From positions 62,001-126,000 of the forward strand of contig JAHDLO010000014.1 of assembly GCA_018432235.1 (NCBI GenBank): a stretch of DNA of 64,000 nt, given 5' to 3'. This DNA is from Clostridiaceae bacterium (GTDB lineage: Bacteria > Bacillota > Clostridia > Peptostreptococcales > Natronincolaceae). The notes under the pieces are model-generated. The model searched no databases, was not told the origin of the DNA, and saw only the letters and a program-made list of their open reading frames with translations. How positions within the stretch are numbered: position 1 is the stretch's first letter; each line of letters starts with the position of its first letter. Shown in pieces: positions 34,989-43,894 of the stretch. Position numbers and translations under genes: made by a program.

Positions 34989-35072
34989 CCTTCGGTAGCT
35001 CGGCTGCCATTTTACAGGCCCTATGGCTTTGCGTCCCATCGTTTCCAATGGTTTGCCTTTATCGGTGAAAGG
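34989..35072 (-). ncRNA. c-di-GMP-I (GEMM) riboswitch, proximal aptamer
   Basis: On the minus strand: GGCAAACC, a hairpin with a GAAA loop, GGGACGCAAAGCC, a second hairpin, then GGCAGCC. This is the GEMM-I core, including the CGCAAAGCC segment. The closing stem pairs CCTTTC (35067-35072) with GAAGGG (34989-34994), and the latter is part of the Shine-Dalgarno site of the transglutaminase-like gene. Confidence 0.93.
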
Positions 35073-35155
35073 TTGTTAAACGATTCACTTCTAAACGATC
35101 TATTCAGTTTTTCTTGTGCTTGTCCTATTCTTAGGCATAAGAAAAACTCTTCTTT

Positions 35156-35234
35156 CGGTGGCCAGGCTGCCATTTTACAGGCCCTGTGGCTTTGCGTCCC
35201 ATTGTTTCCAATGGTTTGCCATTATCGTGAAAAG
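35156..35234 (-). ncRNA. c-di-GMP-I (GEMM) riboswitch, distal aptamer
   Basis: A second copy of the same core (GGCAAACC, GAAA loop, GGGACGCAAAGCC, GGCAGCC), closely similar to the proximal one. The linker 35073-35155 folds into AGTTTTTCTT/AAGAAAAACT with an inner CCTA/TAGG, but no T-run follows, so it is not an obvious terminator. Confidence 0.93.
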
Positions 35235-35274
35235 TTATACTTTTACACTTTTCAATATCTTCTTATATTTTTAT

Positions 35275-35283
35275 GTTATACCA
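35275..35283 (-). promoter_or_regulatory. Possible promoter -10 for the riboswitch transcript
   Basis: Extended -10 TGG-TATAAC on the minus strand, about 40 bases upstream of the distal aptamer. No convincing -35 (TGGACA is at 15-base spacing). The rest of 35284-35432 is A/T-rich and shows nothing else. Confidence 0.4.
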
Positions 35284-35432
35284 AATTTTACTGCTTGTCC
35301 ATATTAATTTTTATTATTATAGAACTTAATATTATATGGCTTTGACGTAGTAATTATACCACATTTTTTCCTTTTTAATCTTCTTTTAGATAAAATAGTT
35401 AAATCTCATATCACAGCTTTAAGACATGGGCT

Positions 35433-36116
35433 TTAGTTATACTGAATTGCATGTATGATGAGTCTGTGGGTTGCCTTAACTGGAGGATCGCAGGTAATTA
35501 AAGTCAGTATTTTATCCCTATTATTTTTTTTAAGGACTGATATATCTGTCGGCTCAACAACATGTATTTTATAAACCCGATAATTCAATACTGTATCATT
35601 GGCTTCTATTTGTATTTCATCTCCCTGCTGTAGCTCCCCCAGCCGATTAAAAAAGCGTCCGTAGGTATGACTTCTATGGGCTGCCAGAGCCATATTGCCT
35701 ATTTCTCCAGCTTCACCGGTGCCCATTACCCTGCCTGCACCTATTTTCAGGTTCTTCTCGGTGGCACCCTCCAGAATTGGAAGATTCAAGTTAATTTTTG
35801 GTATTTTTAATATGCCTAAGACCGACTGTCGGCTAGAGGTTACGGATGCTTCTAGTGCTGTGTCTACCCGCTCCTCTGCTACCTCTGATTCCGCCTCCTG
35901 CTCAAGCTCTGTGGCATCTCCCTGCTGCAGAAGCTCCTGCATAGAATAGAAATCCTCTTCCGTTACAGATATTTCAGCTTCAAAAACCTTCTCCTGTTGC
36001 TCCAGTTCTTTAAAAATTCGCTGTTGCATATACCAGCTGTAGCCTCTGTCTACAAAGGGGTACAGGGCTATAAGCAATCCCGATACGATTAGTATAAGGG
36101 CTAAGGTTTTTTTCAT
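35433..36116 (-). CDS. Sortase, probably class D
   Basis: 227 aa. N-terminal membrane helix at 2-22, an acidic/coiled stretch to about 95, then the sortase barrel from VLGILKIPKINLNLPILEG. Catalytic His in AAHRSHTYGRFFNRL, Cys in LTLITCDPP and Arg in THRLIIHA are all present. The short R-residue loop and sequence style fit clostridial class D sortases, which attach proteins to peptidoglycan. ATG 36116 (GGAG 8 bases ahead) is chosen over the open frame from 36149. No LPxTG-type substrate was seen in this window. Confidence 0.9.
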   Translation of the reverse strand: MKKTLALILIVSGLLIALYPFVDRGYSWYMQQRIFKELEQQEKVFEAEISVTEEDFYSMQELLQQGDATELEQEAESEVAEERVDTALEASVTSSRQSVLGILKIPKINLNLPILEGATEKNLKIGAGRVMGTGEAGEIGNMALAAHRSHTYGRFFNRLGELQQGDEIQIEANDTVLNYRVYKIHVVEPTDISVLKKNNRDKILTLITCDPPVKATHRLIIHAIQYN

Positions 36117-36475
36117 CTTCCTCACTCCACTAGGTAAATTTTGATGCATTTTACTGTATATACCAATATTATAGGCGGTTAGAAAGCAGTCCGGTATAGC
36201 AGTTGTTGCCTAGAGTTAATATATACCTTTTCTGGCTTCCTTTAAACAAAGTATACGACAGGCATTGACCTTAAGGTCATATATTTTTTAGTAATATCTG
36301 ATGCAGCCGAAATTATCTGCAATTTAATATAGGTGACGACGTTTTTTTATGTTATGATACATAATAGAGTTTCATATTAATTTATAAAATGTTATTTTTA
36401 AGAGCAACTTCATAATAGGATTACATAAAGCTGGCAAAAATAGCTATAAGATTAATTTTAGAGGAGTGAACATAT
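36117..36475. other. Divergent intergenic region, sortase / murC
   Basis: No gene or repeat seen. A TATGAT (36353-36358) could be a murC -10, but no good -35 accompanies it. Confidence 0.4.
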
Positions 36476-37867
36476 GTGATTGCTTTCAATTTGGATTCTC
36501 ACCAGATACAACATATCCATCTTATTGGAATTGGTGGAATTAGCATGAGTGCCATTGCTGAGATATTGCTTAAGCATGGTTACTCTGTCTCCGGCTCTGA
36601 TATAAAGGATTCAAGGCTACTGGAAAAGCTTAGGACAATTGGTGCAGAAATATACATAGGGCATAATGAAGAAAACATAAAAAATCAAGACTTAGTGGTT
36701 TATTCCGCTGCAATAAAGGCGCATAATCCTGAAAGGCAGGAGGCCCTGAGAAAAAATATCCCTCAGGTGGATAGGGCAGAAATGCTGGGACAGATAATGA
36801 AAAAGTATAAAAAAGCGATTGCGGTTGCGGGATGTCATGGTAAAACCACCACCACCTCATTAGTTTCCCTTATACTTCAGAAATCTGACTTTGATCCTAC
36901 TATTTTGGTGGGCGGCGAGCTGGATGAAATCGGGGGAAATATTAGAATCGGTGAGAGTGAACACTTTATCACGGAGGCATGTGAGTACGTAGAAAGTTTT
37001 TTGAAATTTCATCCCTTTATCGGCATCATACTTAATATCGATGAGGATCATCTGGATTATTTTAAGGATATTCATCATATTAAAAGTGCTTTTAAAAAAT
37101 TTGCTCATCTTGTCCCTAAGGAGGGATTTTTGGTGGCATGTAATGATGATCATCATGTTAGAGATATATACAATAATTTGGATTGTAAGCTCGTTACCTA
37201 TGGTATCCATAATGCTAGTGACTTTACTGCCACCGATATCAGCTTTAATCATGAGGGCTTTCCCTCTTTTAAGGTTTGGTATCAGGGTCAGAGCCTGGGA
37301 ACCTTTGAGCTGAGCATTCCAGGTCTTCACAATGTATATAATTCCCTAGCTGCAATAGCCACCGCCTACCTTCTGGGGGTATCCACGGAGAAAATTATTG
37401 AGAATATTAAGGTATATCACGGTATACATCGACGCTTTGAGCTTCTGGGCTCTGCTAAGGGGGCTAAGGTTATAGACGATTATGCCCATCATCCTGCTGA
37501 GATAAGAGCAACCCTTGAAGCTGCCCAAAAATACCCACATAAAAAAATATGGTGTGTATTTCAACCCCATACCTATACGCGAACAATTGCACTTTTAAAT
37601 GATTTTCTTGAGGCCTTTCGTTTGGCGGACCATGTTATCATTACAGATATTTATGCTGCCAGGGAGCTGGATGAGGGTAAAATACACAGTAAAACCCTTG
37701 CAGATCAAATCAGGGGCGTGGCGGATGTTCGATATATTAAGGATTTTGAGGAAATTTCAGACTTCATCTATACTAACATTCAATCTGAGGACCTGGTAAT
37801 CACTATGGGGGCAGGAGACGTTCATCGCATCGGTGAGAGCTTGGTTAACAGAGAGAATCAAATTTGA
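36476..37867 (+). CDS. murC: UDP-N-acetylmuramate--L-alanine ligase
   Basis: 463 aa. Mur ligase: N-terminal [18 protein letters not shown] loop [12 protein letters not shown], central domain with [11 protein letters not shown], and C-terminal [11 protein letters not shown]. Adds L-Ala to UDP-MurNAc in peptidoglycan synthesis. GTG start at 36476 with GGAG 9 bases ahead; an ATG two bases earlier (36474) is followed at once by TGA and cannot be the start. Single-gene unit ended by its own terminator; transcribed away from the neighbouring sortase. Confidence 0.97.
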   Translation: MIAFNLDSHQIQHIHLIGIGGISMSAIAEILLKHGYSVSGSDIKDSRLLEKLRTIGAEIYIGHNEENIKNQDLVVYSAAIKAHNPERQEALRKNIPQVDRAEMLGQIMKKYKKAIAVAGCHGKTTTTSLVSLILQKSDFDPTILVGGELDEIGGNIRIGESEHFITEACEYVESFLKFHPFIGIILNIDEDHLDYFKDIHHIKSAFKKFAHLVPKEGFLVACNDDHHVRDIYNNLDCKLVTYGIHNASDFTATDISFNHEGFPSFKVWYQGQSLGTFELSIPGLHNVYNSLAAIATAYLLGVSTEKIIENIKVYHGIHRRFELLGSAKGAKVIDDYAHHPAEIRATLEAAQKYPHKKIWCVFQPHTYTRTIALLNDFLEAFRLADHVIITDIYAARELDEGKIHSKTLADQIRGVADVRYIKDFEEISDFIYTNIQSEDLVITMGAGDVHRIGESLVNRENQI

Positions 37868-37908
37868 TGGTCTTTTATAAGTAATGTAGCAAGGTCTATA
37901 TGCAGTTT

Positions 37909-37943
37909 TGAATCCCCTTTTAAAAAGTGGATTCTTTTTTTGT
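37909..37943 (+). terminator. Terminator after murC
   Basis: GAATCC/GGATTC stem then TTTTTTTG. Confidence 0.8.
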
Positions 37944-38014
37944 TTATTCATCATAATTGGGGGTAATTTATAAATACATAAGCCCCCCACTCCCCCCTAT
38001 ATATTGACAGAATG

Positions 38015-38050
38015 AAAAGAGTAGGATCCCCCAATCCTACTCTTTTCTTA
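38015..38050 (-). terminator. Terminator after the LCP gene
   Basis: AAAAGAGTAGGAT/ATCCTACTCTTTT stem; symmetrical, serves the minus strand and could also act on the plus strand. Confidence 0.8.
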
Positions 38051-38075
38051 TTCTACAATATGAAATTACCTGTCT

Positions 38076-39047
38076 TTATTGACTGATTTCTTCTTCCTCT
38101 GAGTATATTCTTGTCAGCAGCGCTTTAACGGCTTCAACATCATGGAAATAATAGGAGGCACCGCTTTGATATCTATCCTCTCCAGGAAGCACCTGCATAG
38201 TGACATTTTCCATATTAATTCCAACGGCACCGGTTGCAAGCCTTAATAAATCCTGCAACGGCATGTCTGTTCTAACATGCTTAAAGGCAGTCGCAGCTAC
38301 AGTAGGTAGCTTCAAGCCTATGGCCTTTTTAAAGGCCGATTTCATAAATTCCTGCTGTGCCTTGATTCTTCCAAGGTCTCCGTCGACATAGGACATGGCG
38401 CCGCTTCCAGGTGTGGCCTGACGATATCTCAGGAATTTTACACCATCAATGCCATTCAGCACATAATGCCCCGGTTCAAAATATATCCTCAAGGGAGGAT
38501 CATCGTATTTATCTTCATAATCCATCAGCTTAGGAATATTTACCGGAACTCCGCCAAGGGAATCAATAATCGCAGCAGCACCCTTGTAGGAAACCGTAAC
38601 ATAATAGTCCACAGGCACATCCAGCAGCAGATCACTTACCACAGTTTTAACACCGGTGGCCCCATGATCGCCGTACACTGAGTTAAGCTTCCTTTTATCC
38701 AGTCTGTCATAGCCCTGTCGGTGATAATAGGTATCCCTCGGAAGAGAGATAATATCCAGCTTTTTGGATTTAGGATTAAAGGATATAAACATCATGGTGT
38801 CGCTTCTAACACCCTCTAGACCCATAATCACCATATTCACACGATCACTGCTATTAATCAGCGCTCTAAATTCGTCAACCTCTTCAGGCTCCAGCTCCTC
38901 TTCCTCCAGTTGCTCCGCTCTTATAATTAACTGGTCCTCATTAGGATGATTCTCCTTCATGTAACGGTTAAAGGTCCAGAATAGACTGCTGAATAAAATG
39001 ACGAAGGATAGAAAAGCAACAGAAAATATCTTCAAAAAAATCTTCAT
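38076..39047 (-). CDS. LytR-CpsA-Psr (LCP) family protein
   Basis: 323 aa, one N-terminal membrane helix (about 4-26), an acidic spacer (EQLEEEELEPEEVDEF), then the LCP catalytic domain: VNMVIMGLEGVRSDTMMFISFNPKSKKLDIISLPRDTYY with the Arg/Asp residues that bind polyprenyl-phosphate, and VKFLRYRQA. LCP enzymes transfer secondary wall polymers from lipid carriers to peptidoglycan. ATG 39047 has GGAAGTG ahead. Stands alone between murC and the transglutaminase operon. Confidence 0.92.
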   Translation of the reverse strand: MKIFLKIFSVAFLSFVILFSSLFWTFNRYMKENHPNEDQLIIRAEQLEEEELEPEEVDEFRALINSSDRVNMVIMGLEGVRSDTMMFISFNPKSKKLDIISLPRDTYYHRQGYDRLDKRKLNSVYGDHGATGVKTVVSDLLLDVPVDYYVTVSYKGAAAIIDSLGGVPVNIPKLMDYEDKYDDPPLRIYFEPGHYVLNGIDGVKFLRYRQATPGSGAMSYVDGDLGRIKAQQEFMKSAFKKAIGLKLPTVAATAFKHVRTDMPLQDLLRLATGAVGINMENVTMQVLPGEDRYQSGASYYFHDVEAVKALLTRIYSEEEEISQ

Positions 39048-39201
39048 TTTTATCACTTCCCTACTAAATAGCATTATCTTATCTACAATAAAATACTTTT
39101 TTTGCTATACCATTCCCCTTATTGTATCAAATTGTAGAGCTAAAATCTACAGGGATGTGATTTTAGTTATATAATGGCAGAACCTTCAGTAAATACCGCT
39201 T

Positions 39202-41481
39202 TTACAGCCTGCTATAAAGGCTTCCCCTTATATATTTCAGATAGTTGAATTTCCAGAAGCCAAAATCATACCTGACCTTCCTTTCAACAAAGTCCATATA
39301 GCTGAGAAGTGCTGCCTTCTCTTCATCGGTAGGTTCATAGCTACTGTACTTAGTTAGTATCAAAATCTCTGTTATTTTGCCAAAATCATGATGATTGTCA
39401 AATAAATGCTGCCTTGTCCTGGCACTATATTCATAGGGGGTTTCCCCCATTAAGACCGGGTATCCCAGCAGTGCCAGCAGCTGAAGGATATTACTGTAAA
39501 TCCCCACGACTGCCAACCTATTATCACCTTTTAGGTGCTTTTTTCTGTGGCTCTTGATTTTAAAATACATATACAAACTTCTGGTGGGCAGTAAAGCAAA
39601 TATTAGCAGCTGCAGCAGAGCCGGCAGTATGCCCCTCAGCAGTCTAATTAATCTATCCAGTCTTCCTTCAACAGCTGCAGGGCTATTTAGATCTGCCTCA
39701 AGCTCTTGAATCGCCTGTGCCTGAATTTCCGACGATTGACTGTTTCTTTGCTGCTCCAACAGTAGCTCCAGCTCCTGTAGCTCATCAAAGTAGGCTGTAT
39801 CCTCACCCTCTCTCGTTAAAGCGCTTGGCCTTATTTCAGCTGCCGGACTATAGGCAGGCGTTGCCTCTATCGTAATCCATCCCATTTCTGGAAAATATGC
39901 CTCCACCCACGCATGGGCATTTTTCTGCCTGACTTCATACAGTCCTTCGCTATTGATTTTTGAGGGCAGTACATAGCCCTCAATATACCTTGCAGGAATA
40001 TTCTGAGTCCTCAGCATTATTGCCAGAGCCGTAGCAAAGTAGGTGCAATACCCTTGCTTTTCTTCAAATAGGAAATACTCAACAAATTCCTTGTGAAAGG
40101 GTACTATGGGGACATCTGTTGCATAGGTATAATTGCTTCTGAGATGGTCTCTGATGGCGATAGCCTTAAGATAGGGTGTATCGATGCCCCGAGTTATGGC
40201 GTCGGCCATTTCTTTTATATTTGGTGACAGCTCCAAGGGGAGCTGAAGATACTTTTCCTCCACATTTATGGCTGTTGTTCCAATCTCACCGGGAATTTCA
40301 TCCGGCAAAAGAGCCTTAATGATATACTTATCATTTTTATACATCGCCTTATCGGTAATGACTTGAAATTCTTTGTTTACTCGCATTCCCCCACCATTTC
40401 CCAATAGCACCTCAACAGGCTGGTAGGGGGTAAAAAGCGTATTGGTTGAAAGATTGCCATAGGTTATTTCCAAATATATTTCTCTGCCCTGGACAGCCTC
40501 TATAGGCAACAGAGATTGTGGCCGATAGCCGGTATATTCCTTGTCCTCACTAAACCAGCTGTTTTTGCTATAGAGACTCCTTATATTGCCCCTTAAATAT
40601 AGCTGCTGTGGTGCCTTGACCTTCATAACAAGCCTTTCGCTTTGCCTAATGGGGCCTCCCAAGGTTCTGCTTTCTTGATATCCCGTCTCCGTCAGACTGA
40701 AGAGGGTGCTTTCTCGGTTACGGTTATACTCAAAATCATCCCTCAAATCCACCAAAACTGGAAAGGCCTTTGTAAGTCTTGTCTCCAGCCAGTATACATT
40801 AGCTCTATAGCTTAGCTTTGGCAGCAGGGAGGCCAATAGCATAATGATCAAGCCGTAGGAAATGATCGTCTTTAGCCAAATCCGATACATATCCTGTGGT
40901 TGCCTAATCCGCTCCTCCTTCAGCGCCTCAATCCGTCTGTAATATACCTCTAAGCTGGTGAGAATAACATAGAGCAGTAGAAATAACCCCATCATGGGAT
41001 ATGCTATGTTGATATGAATATACCAGTAGTAGATCAGAAAATATAAATATACCGGCAACAGAAGCTTTTTTCTCTTCAGCCTGAATAAAGCATATGCAGT
41101 TATTAGGCAGATTGCAACTGCCAGCAGGAGCCAAAGTCCTTTTGTGTGCTGCTGCAGTAAGGTCTCACCGTATCTAATGTGCCGCCATAGATTGCTGAAA
41201 AAGCTGCCCATGGATATGAACCGCTGTAGAAAGGCCGCTCTATTGTAATGATTATAGAGAATGACCGCCGGCAGTCCCCCCAGCAATATGAGATAAAGGC
41301 TGAAGGGAAAGGCTACGATCAGCTGTGTGGCTCCTCCAATCAGCGCAGTTATCAAAAATCTTTCTGTAGGCGTATATGCTATTGACAGCACTTCACCTAT
41401 GGTATTGGTCAATGTAAAGGCCATGAGCAGGCAAATGAACGCATATACAATTTTATGATTGCCCTTAAGCTCCCTTTTCAT
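39202..41481 (-). CDS. Membrane transglutaminase-like protein (TgpA/DUF3488 family)
   Basis: 759 aa. About six or seven N-terminal membrane helices, an extracellular part, a transglutaminase-like core with Cys in KQGYCTYFATALAIMLR, His in NAHAWVEAYF and WITIEATP (Glu where many have Asp), a further membrane helix near 620-640, and a C-terminal cytoplasmic DUF4129-like part. The start overlaps the end of the DUF58 gene by 17 bases; GGAGGG sits before ATG 41481. Third gene of the common MoxR-DUF58-transglutaminase set. Its function is poorly known, probably envelope-related. Confidence 0.9.
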   Translation of the reverse strand: MKRELKGNHKIVYAFICLLMAFTLTNTIGEVLSIAYTPTERFLITALIGGATQLIVAFPFSLYLILLGGLPAVILYNHYNRAAFLQRFISMGSFFSNLWRHIRYGETLLQQHTKGLWLLLAVAICLITAYALFRLKRKKLLLPVYLYFLIYYWYIHINIAYPMMGLFLLLYVILTSLEVYYRRIEALKEERIRQPQDMYRIWLKTIISYGLIIMLLASLLPKLSYRANVYWLETRLTKAFPVLVDLRDDFEYNRNRESTLFSLTETGYQESRTLGGPIRQSERLVMKVKAPQQLYLRGNIRSLYSKNSWFSEDKEYTGYRPQSLLPIEAVQGREIYLEITYGNLSTNTLFTPYQPVEVLLGNGGGMRVNKEFQVITDKAMYKNDKYIIKALLPDEIPGEIGTTAINVEEKYLQLPLELSPNIKEMADAITRGIDTPYLKAIAIRDHLRSNYTYATDVPIVPFHKEFVEYFLFEEKQGYCTYFATALAIMLRTQNIPARYIEGYVLPSKINSEGLYEVRQKNAHAWVEAYFPEMGWITIEATPAYSPAAEIRPSALTREGEDTAYFDELQELELLLEQQRNSQSSEIQAQAIQELEADLNSPAAVEGRLDRLIRLLRGILPALLQLLIFALLPTRSLYMYFKIKSHRKKHLKGDNRLAVVGIYSNILQLLALLGYPVLMGETPYEYSARTRQHLFDNHHDFGKITEILILTKYSSYEPTDEEKAALLSYMDFVERKVRYDFGFWKFNYLKYIRGSLYSRL

Positions 41482-42679
41482 ATTTACCCTCCAATGCACT
41501 CCTTATGTCCTGCTTCAGGTCAATAAAGTATACGGGTATTCCCTCCATCTGCAGTCTTTTGCCAAGGGCCTTGCTATCTGCCCATTGACCTTCACCGGAT
41601 TTGTCCCCGACAACTATGAATATCGGGTTCAGATTTTTTCTCTTTAAATGTATGGCCTGCGCACCTATGCTCTTATTAAGCTGCGGGGTCAGAAGCAGCA
41701 GGCTCAAGCCCTGCTGTGCTGCAGTGGTTGCCCTTTCTGCCTGTAATTCTAGTGGAAGCCCTTCGGTTGGCCGAAATAGCACCAGCTCATCCATAAATTT
41801 TTTAATATATTGCAAATTGTCGCCCTTGACAATTCTGTTTTTCCCCTCTGTGATATGACATAGGCTTAGCTGTACGTTTCTTTTCAGACAGTACTCGGTT
41901 ATGGAGGCAGCCGTCTCCACCAGCTTGTCCTCTATTCTGCTTTCCCAATCCTCCTTATAGCTGCCGACAAAGCTATCCAGAAGCAAAAGAATTTGAGTAT
42001 CACCCTTTTGCTCATAATTTTTAACTAATAGCTCGTCTCTTTTTGCCGAAAGCCTCCAGTGAATTCTTTTGACAGAATCCCCTGCATTGTACTGTCTTAA
42101 ATCTGACACCTCGCTTATATCCTGGAGCAGAGGGTCCTTCACCGATATATCCCCCATCTGCTGGCTTGCCCTTATTCTAAAATGCGTTAGAGTTGTTATC
42201 TGAGGGTACACCTTTAGCTGCATAGGTGCCTTTATTCTCTTGCTAAAGGTATATATGTTCATGACATCCTTTATCTTTAGCAGAATTTCCCCGGTTTCGT
42301 AGAGTCCTCGCCTGCGGCAGACAACTGTCGTCTCTCCCCTCAGAAGGCCCTTTGCCTCTAGGGGAAATACTATATTATCCTCCTTTATTCCAGTCAAACG
42401 GTAGCCGATTTCATTTTGAAGCTCTAGCCAGGAAAAGGCTATAGGCAGTGGATTACTTACTAAGTATTTCAGCTTTACCTCCTGTCCTGCTATGATATCC
42501 TCCTCCGGCAGCTGCAGCTGCCCCTTAAGCCATTTCCTTCCCATCAGGCAATGAATCAAAGGGATTAGCAAGGACAGTATATAAAAATACAGCAGGAAGT
42601 AGGGTATTCTACCACCAACGATGGCTGCAAAGCCAAAAACCACTGCAGCAGTTATGATAAGCTTTATTTTATGTCTCAA
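41465..42679 (-). CDS. DUF58 domain protein
   Basis: 404 aa. Two N-terminal membrane helices (about 5-45), then a beta-rich region and a DUF58 domain with its signature DLRQYNAGDSVKRIHWRLSAKRDELLVKNYE near 210-240, a von Willebrand A-like fold. Acts as partner of MoxR ATPases. Overlaps the end of the moxR-like gene by 11 bases and the following gene by 17, so the three are translationally coupled. Confidence 0.92.
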   Translation of the reverse strand: MRHKIKLIITAAVVFGFAAIVGGRIPYFLLYFYILSLLIPLIHCLMGRKWLKGQLQLPEEDIIAGQEVKLKYLVSNPLPIAFSWLELQNEIGYRLTGIKEDNIVFPLEAKGLLRGETTVVCRRRGLYETGEILLKIKDVMNIYTFSKRIKAPMQLKVYPQITTLTHFRIRASQQMGDISVKDPLLQDISEVSDLRQYNAGDSVKRIHWRLSAKRDELLVKNYEQKGDTQILLLLDSFVGSYKEDWESRIEDKLVETAASITEYCLKRNVQLSLCHITEGKNRIVKGDNLQYIKKFMDELVLFRPTEGLPLELQAERATTAAQQGLSLLLLTPQLNKSIGAQAIHLKRKNLNPIFIVVGDKSGEGQWADSKALGKRLQMEGIPVYFIDLKQDIRSALEGKYEKGA

Positions 42680-43619
42680 AGCTACTCACCACCGGAACGT
42701 AGACTTTTTTAAGTATATCCTGTACCACCTTCTCGGTTCGCTTCCCCTCTATCCTTGCTTCCGCAGAAAGCAATAGTCTATGACTCAGGACAAATGGAGC
42801 CAGCTCCTTTACATCATCTGGTATGACATAATCCCTCCCCCTTAAATAAGCCAATGCTTTGGCACTTCTGTATAAATCAATCGAGGCCCTTGGGCTGGCG
42901 CCAAGATGAATATCCGGATGGTTTCTGCTGACACTAACGATATTTACGATGTAATTTAGAATATCGTCGTGGAGGAAAACCCCGTCAGCCGTCTCCTGCA
43001 GCTGTAGAATATCCTTCTCCGTCGCCACCGCCTCGATATGCTGCAGGGTTTTGCTGTTTTTGTATCCTTTGATGATTTCCTTTTCCTCCTTGATATCGGG
43101 ATAACCCAGAGTTACACACATTAAAAATCTGTCCAGCTGGGCCTCCGGCAACGGAAAGGTGCCTTGATATTCTATAGGGTTTTGGGTAGCCAGCACCATA
43201 AAGGGGCTCTCCAATGTATAGGTGACATCCTCCACCGAAATTTCCTTTTCCTCCATGGCCTGCAGAAGACTGGCTTGAGTTTTGGGCGAAGTGCGATTAA
43301 TTTCATCCGCTAATACGATTTGATTGAAGACCGGCCCCCTTTTAAACACAAACTTCTCCTCTGCTTTACTGTAAACGGTAATACCGATGATATCAGAGGG
43401 CATTAGGTCGGGAGTGAATTGTATTCGACTATAGCCAAGGCTAAGGCTTCTGGCGAGGGCCTTTACCATGGTGGTCTTTCCCACTCCTGGAACATCCTCT
43501 ATTAAAAGATGCCCTCTGGCCAGCAGACAAACCAGTACCTTTTCCAGCACTTGCTCCTTTCCTATAATGACTTTACCCATGTTATCCAATATGCTTTGTG
43601 CAATCGCTCTAGCTTCCAT
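42669..43619 (-). CDS. MoxR-family AAA+ ATPase
   Basis: 316 aa. Walker A EDVPGVGKTTMVKAL, Walker B IVLADEINRTSPKTQASLLQAMEE, sensor 1 VLATQNPIEYQGT and C-terminal SPRASIDLYRSAKALAYLRGRDYV. MoxR ATPases act as chaperones that insert cofactors or assemble complexes together with vWA/DUF58 partners. First gene of the operon. Its leader (43620-43840) has several inverted repeats. Confidence 0.94.
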   Translation of the reverse strand: MEARAIAQSILDNMGKVIIGKEQVLEKVLVCLLARGHLLIEDVPGVGKTTMVKALARSLSLGYSRIQFTPDLMPSDIIGITVYSKAEEKFVFKRGPVFNQIVLADEINRTSPKTQASLLQAMEEKEISVEDVTYTLESPFMVLATQNPIEYQGTFPLPEAQLDRFLMCVTLGYPDIKEEKEIIKGYKNSKTLQHIEAVATEKDILQLQETADGVFLHDDILNYIVNIVSVSRNHPDIHLGASPRASIDLYRSAKALAYLRGRDYVIPDDVKELAPFVLSHRLLLSAEARIEGKRTEKVVQDILKKVYVPVVSSFET

Positions 43620-43724
43620 TGCGCCACCTCATTCATAAATTTTGGTCCCTAAATTACTTATATATTAGAGCTAATAGCATTTATCTCCTGCAAATATTTA
43701 GAATATTAACAAAATTTCATAAAC

Positions 43725-43833
43725 AATGGGGCCTGTAGAAAACCATAGCATATCCTTAAGGTGAAATTTGGGGGGCATTCGGGAAACGACCCCATGAAAA
43801 GATCAGTATGCCTTTAGATGGTGGGAACTGATT
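43725..43833 (-). other. Structured leader upstream of the MoxR operon
   Basis: ATGGGG (43727-43732) can pair with CCCCAT (43790-43795), and ATCAGT (43802-43807) with ACTGAT (43827-43832). G-rich stretches lie between. On the minus strand this is the leader of the MoxR operon. I do not recognise a riboswitch class. Confidence 0.35.
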
Positions 43834-43839
43834 TTTATG

Positions 43840-43870
43840 CAAAAAAAAGATGGCTAGTCTCAACCATCTA
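43840..43870 (-). terminator. Terminator after the decarboxylase gene
   Basis: AGATGG/CCATCT stem (43848-43853 with 43864-43869) and eight T on the minus strand. Confidence 0.8.
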
Positions 43871-43894
43871 TTTTTGCTACAGCGTAAGTCATTA

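Noticed and set aside
34976..35048. N-terminal extension of the transglutaminase-like protein
   Set aside because: The extra codons are the 3' side of the c-di-GMP aptamer; the ribosome site and signal peptide fix the start at 34976.
36860..37330. 156-aa minus-strand ORF within murC
   Set aside because: Antisense shadow of a clear murC.
43730..43775. Purine-riboswitch-like words on the minus strand (GATATG...TTTTCTAC)
   Set aside because: The second half of the purine aptamer (the CCGTAAAT and GACTA segments) and the closing stem are missing.
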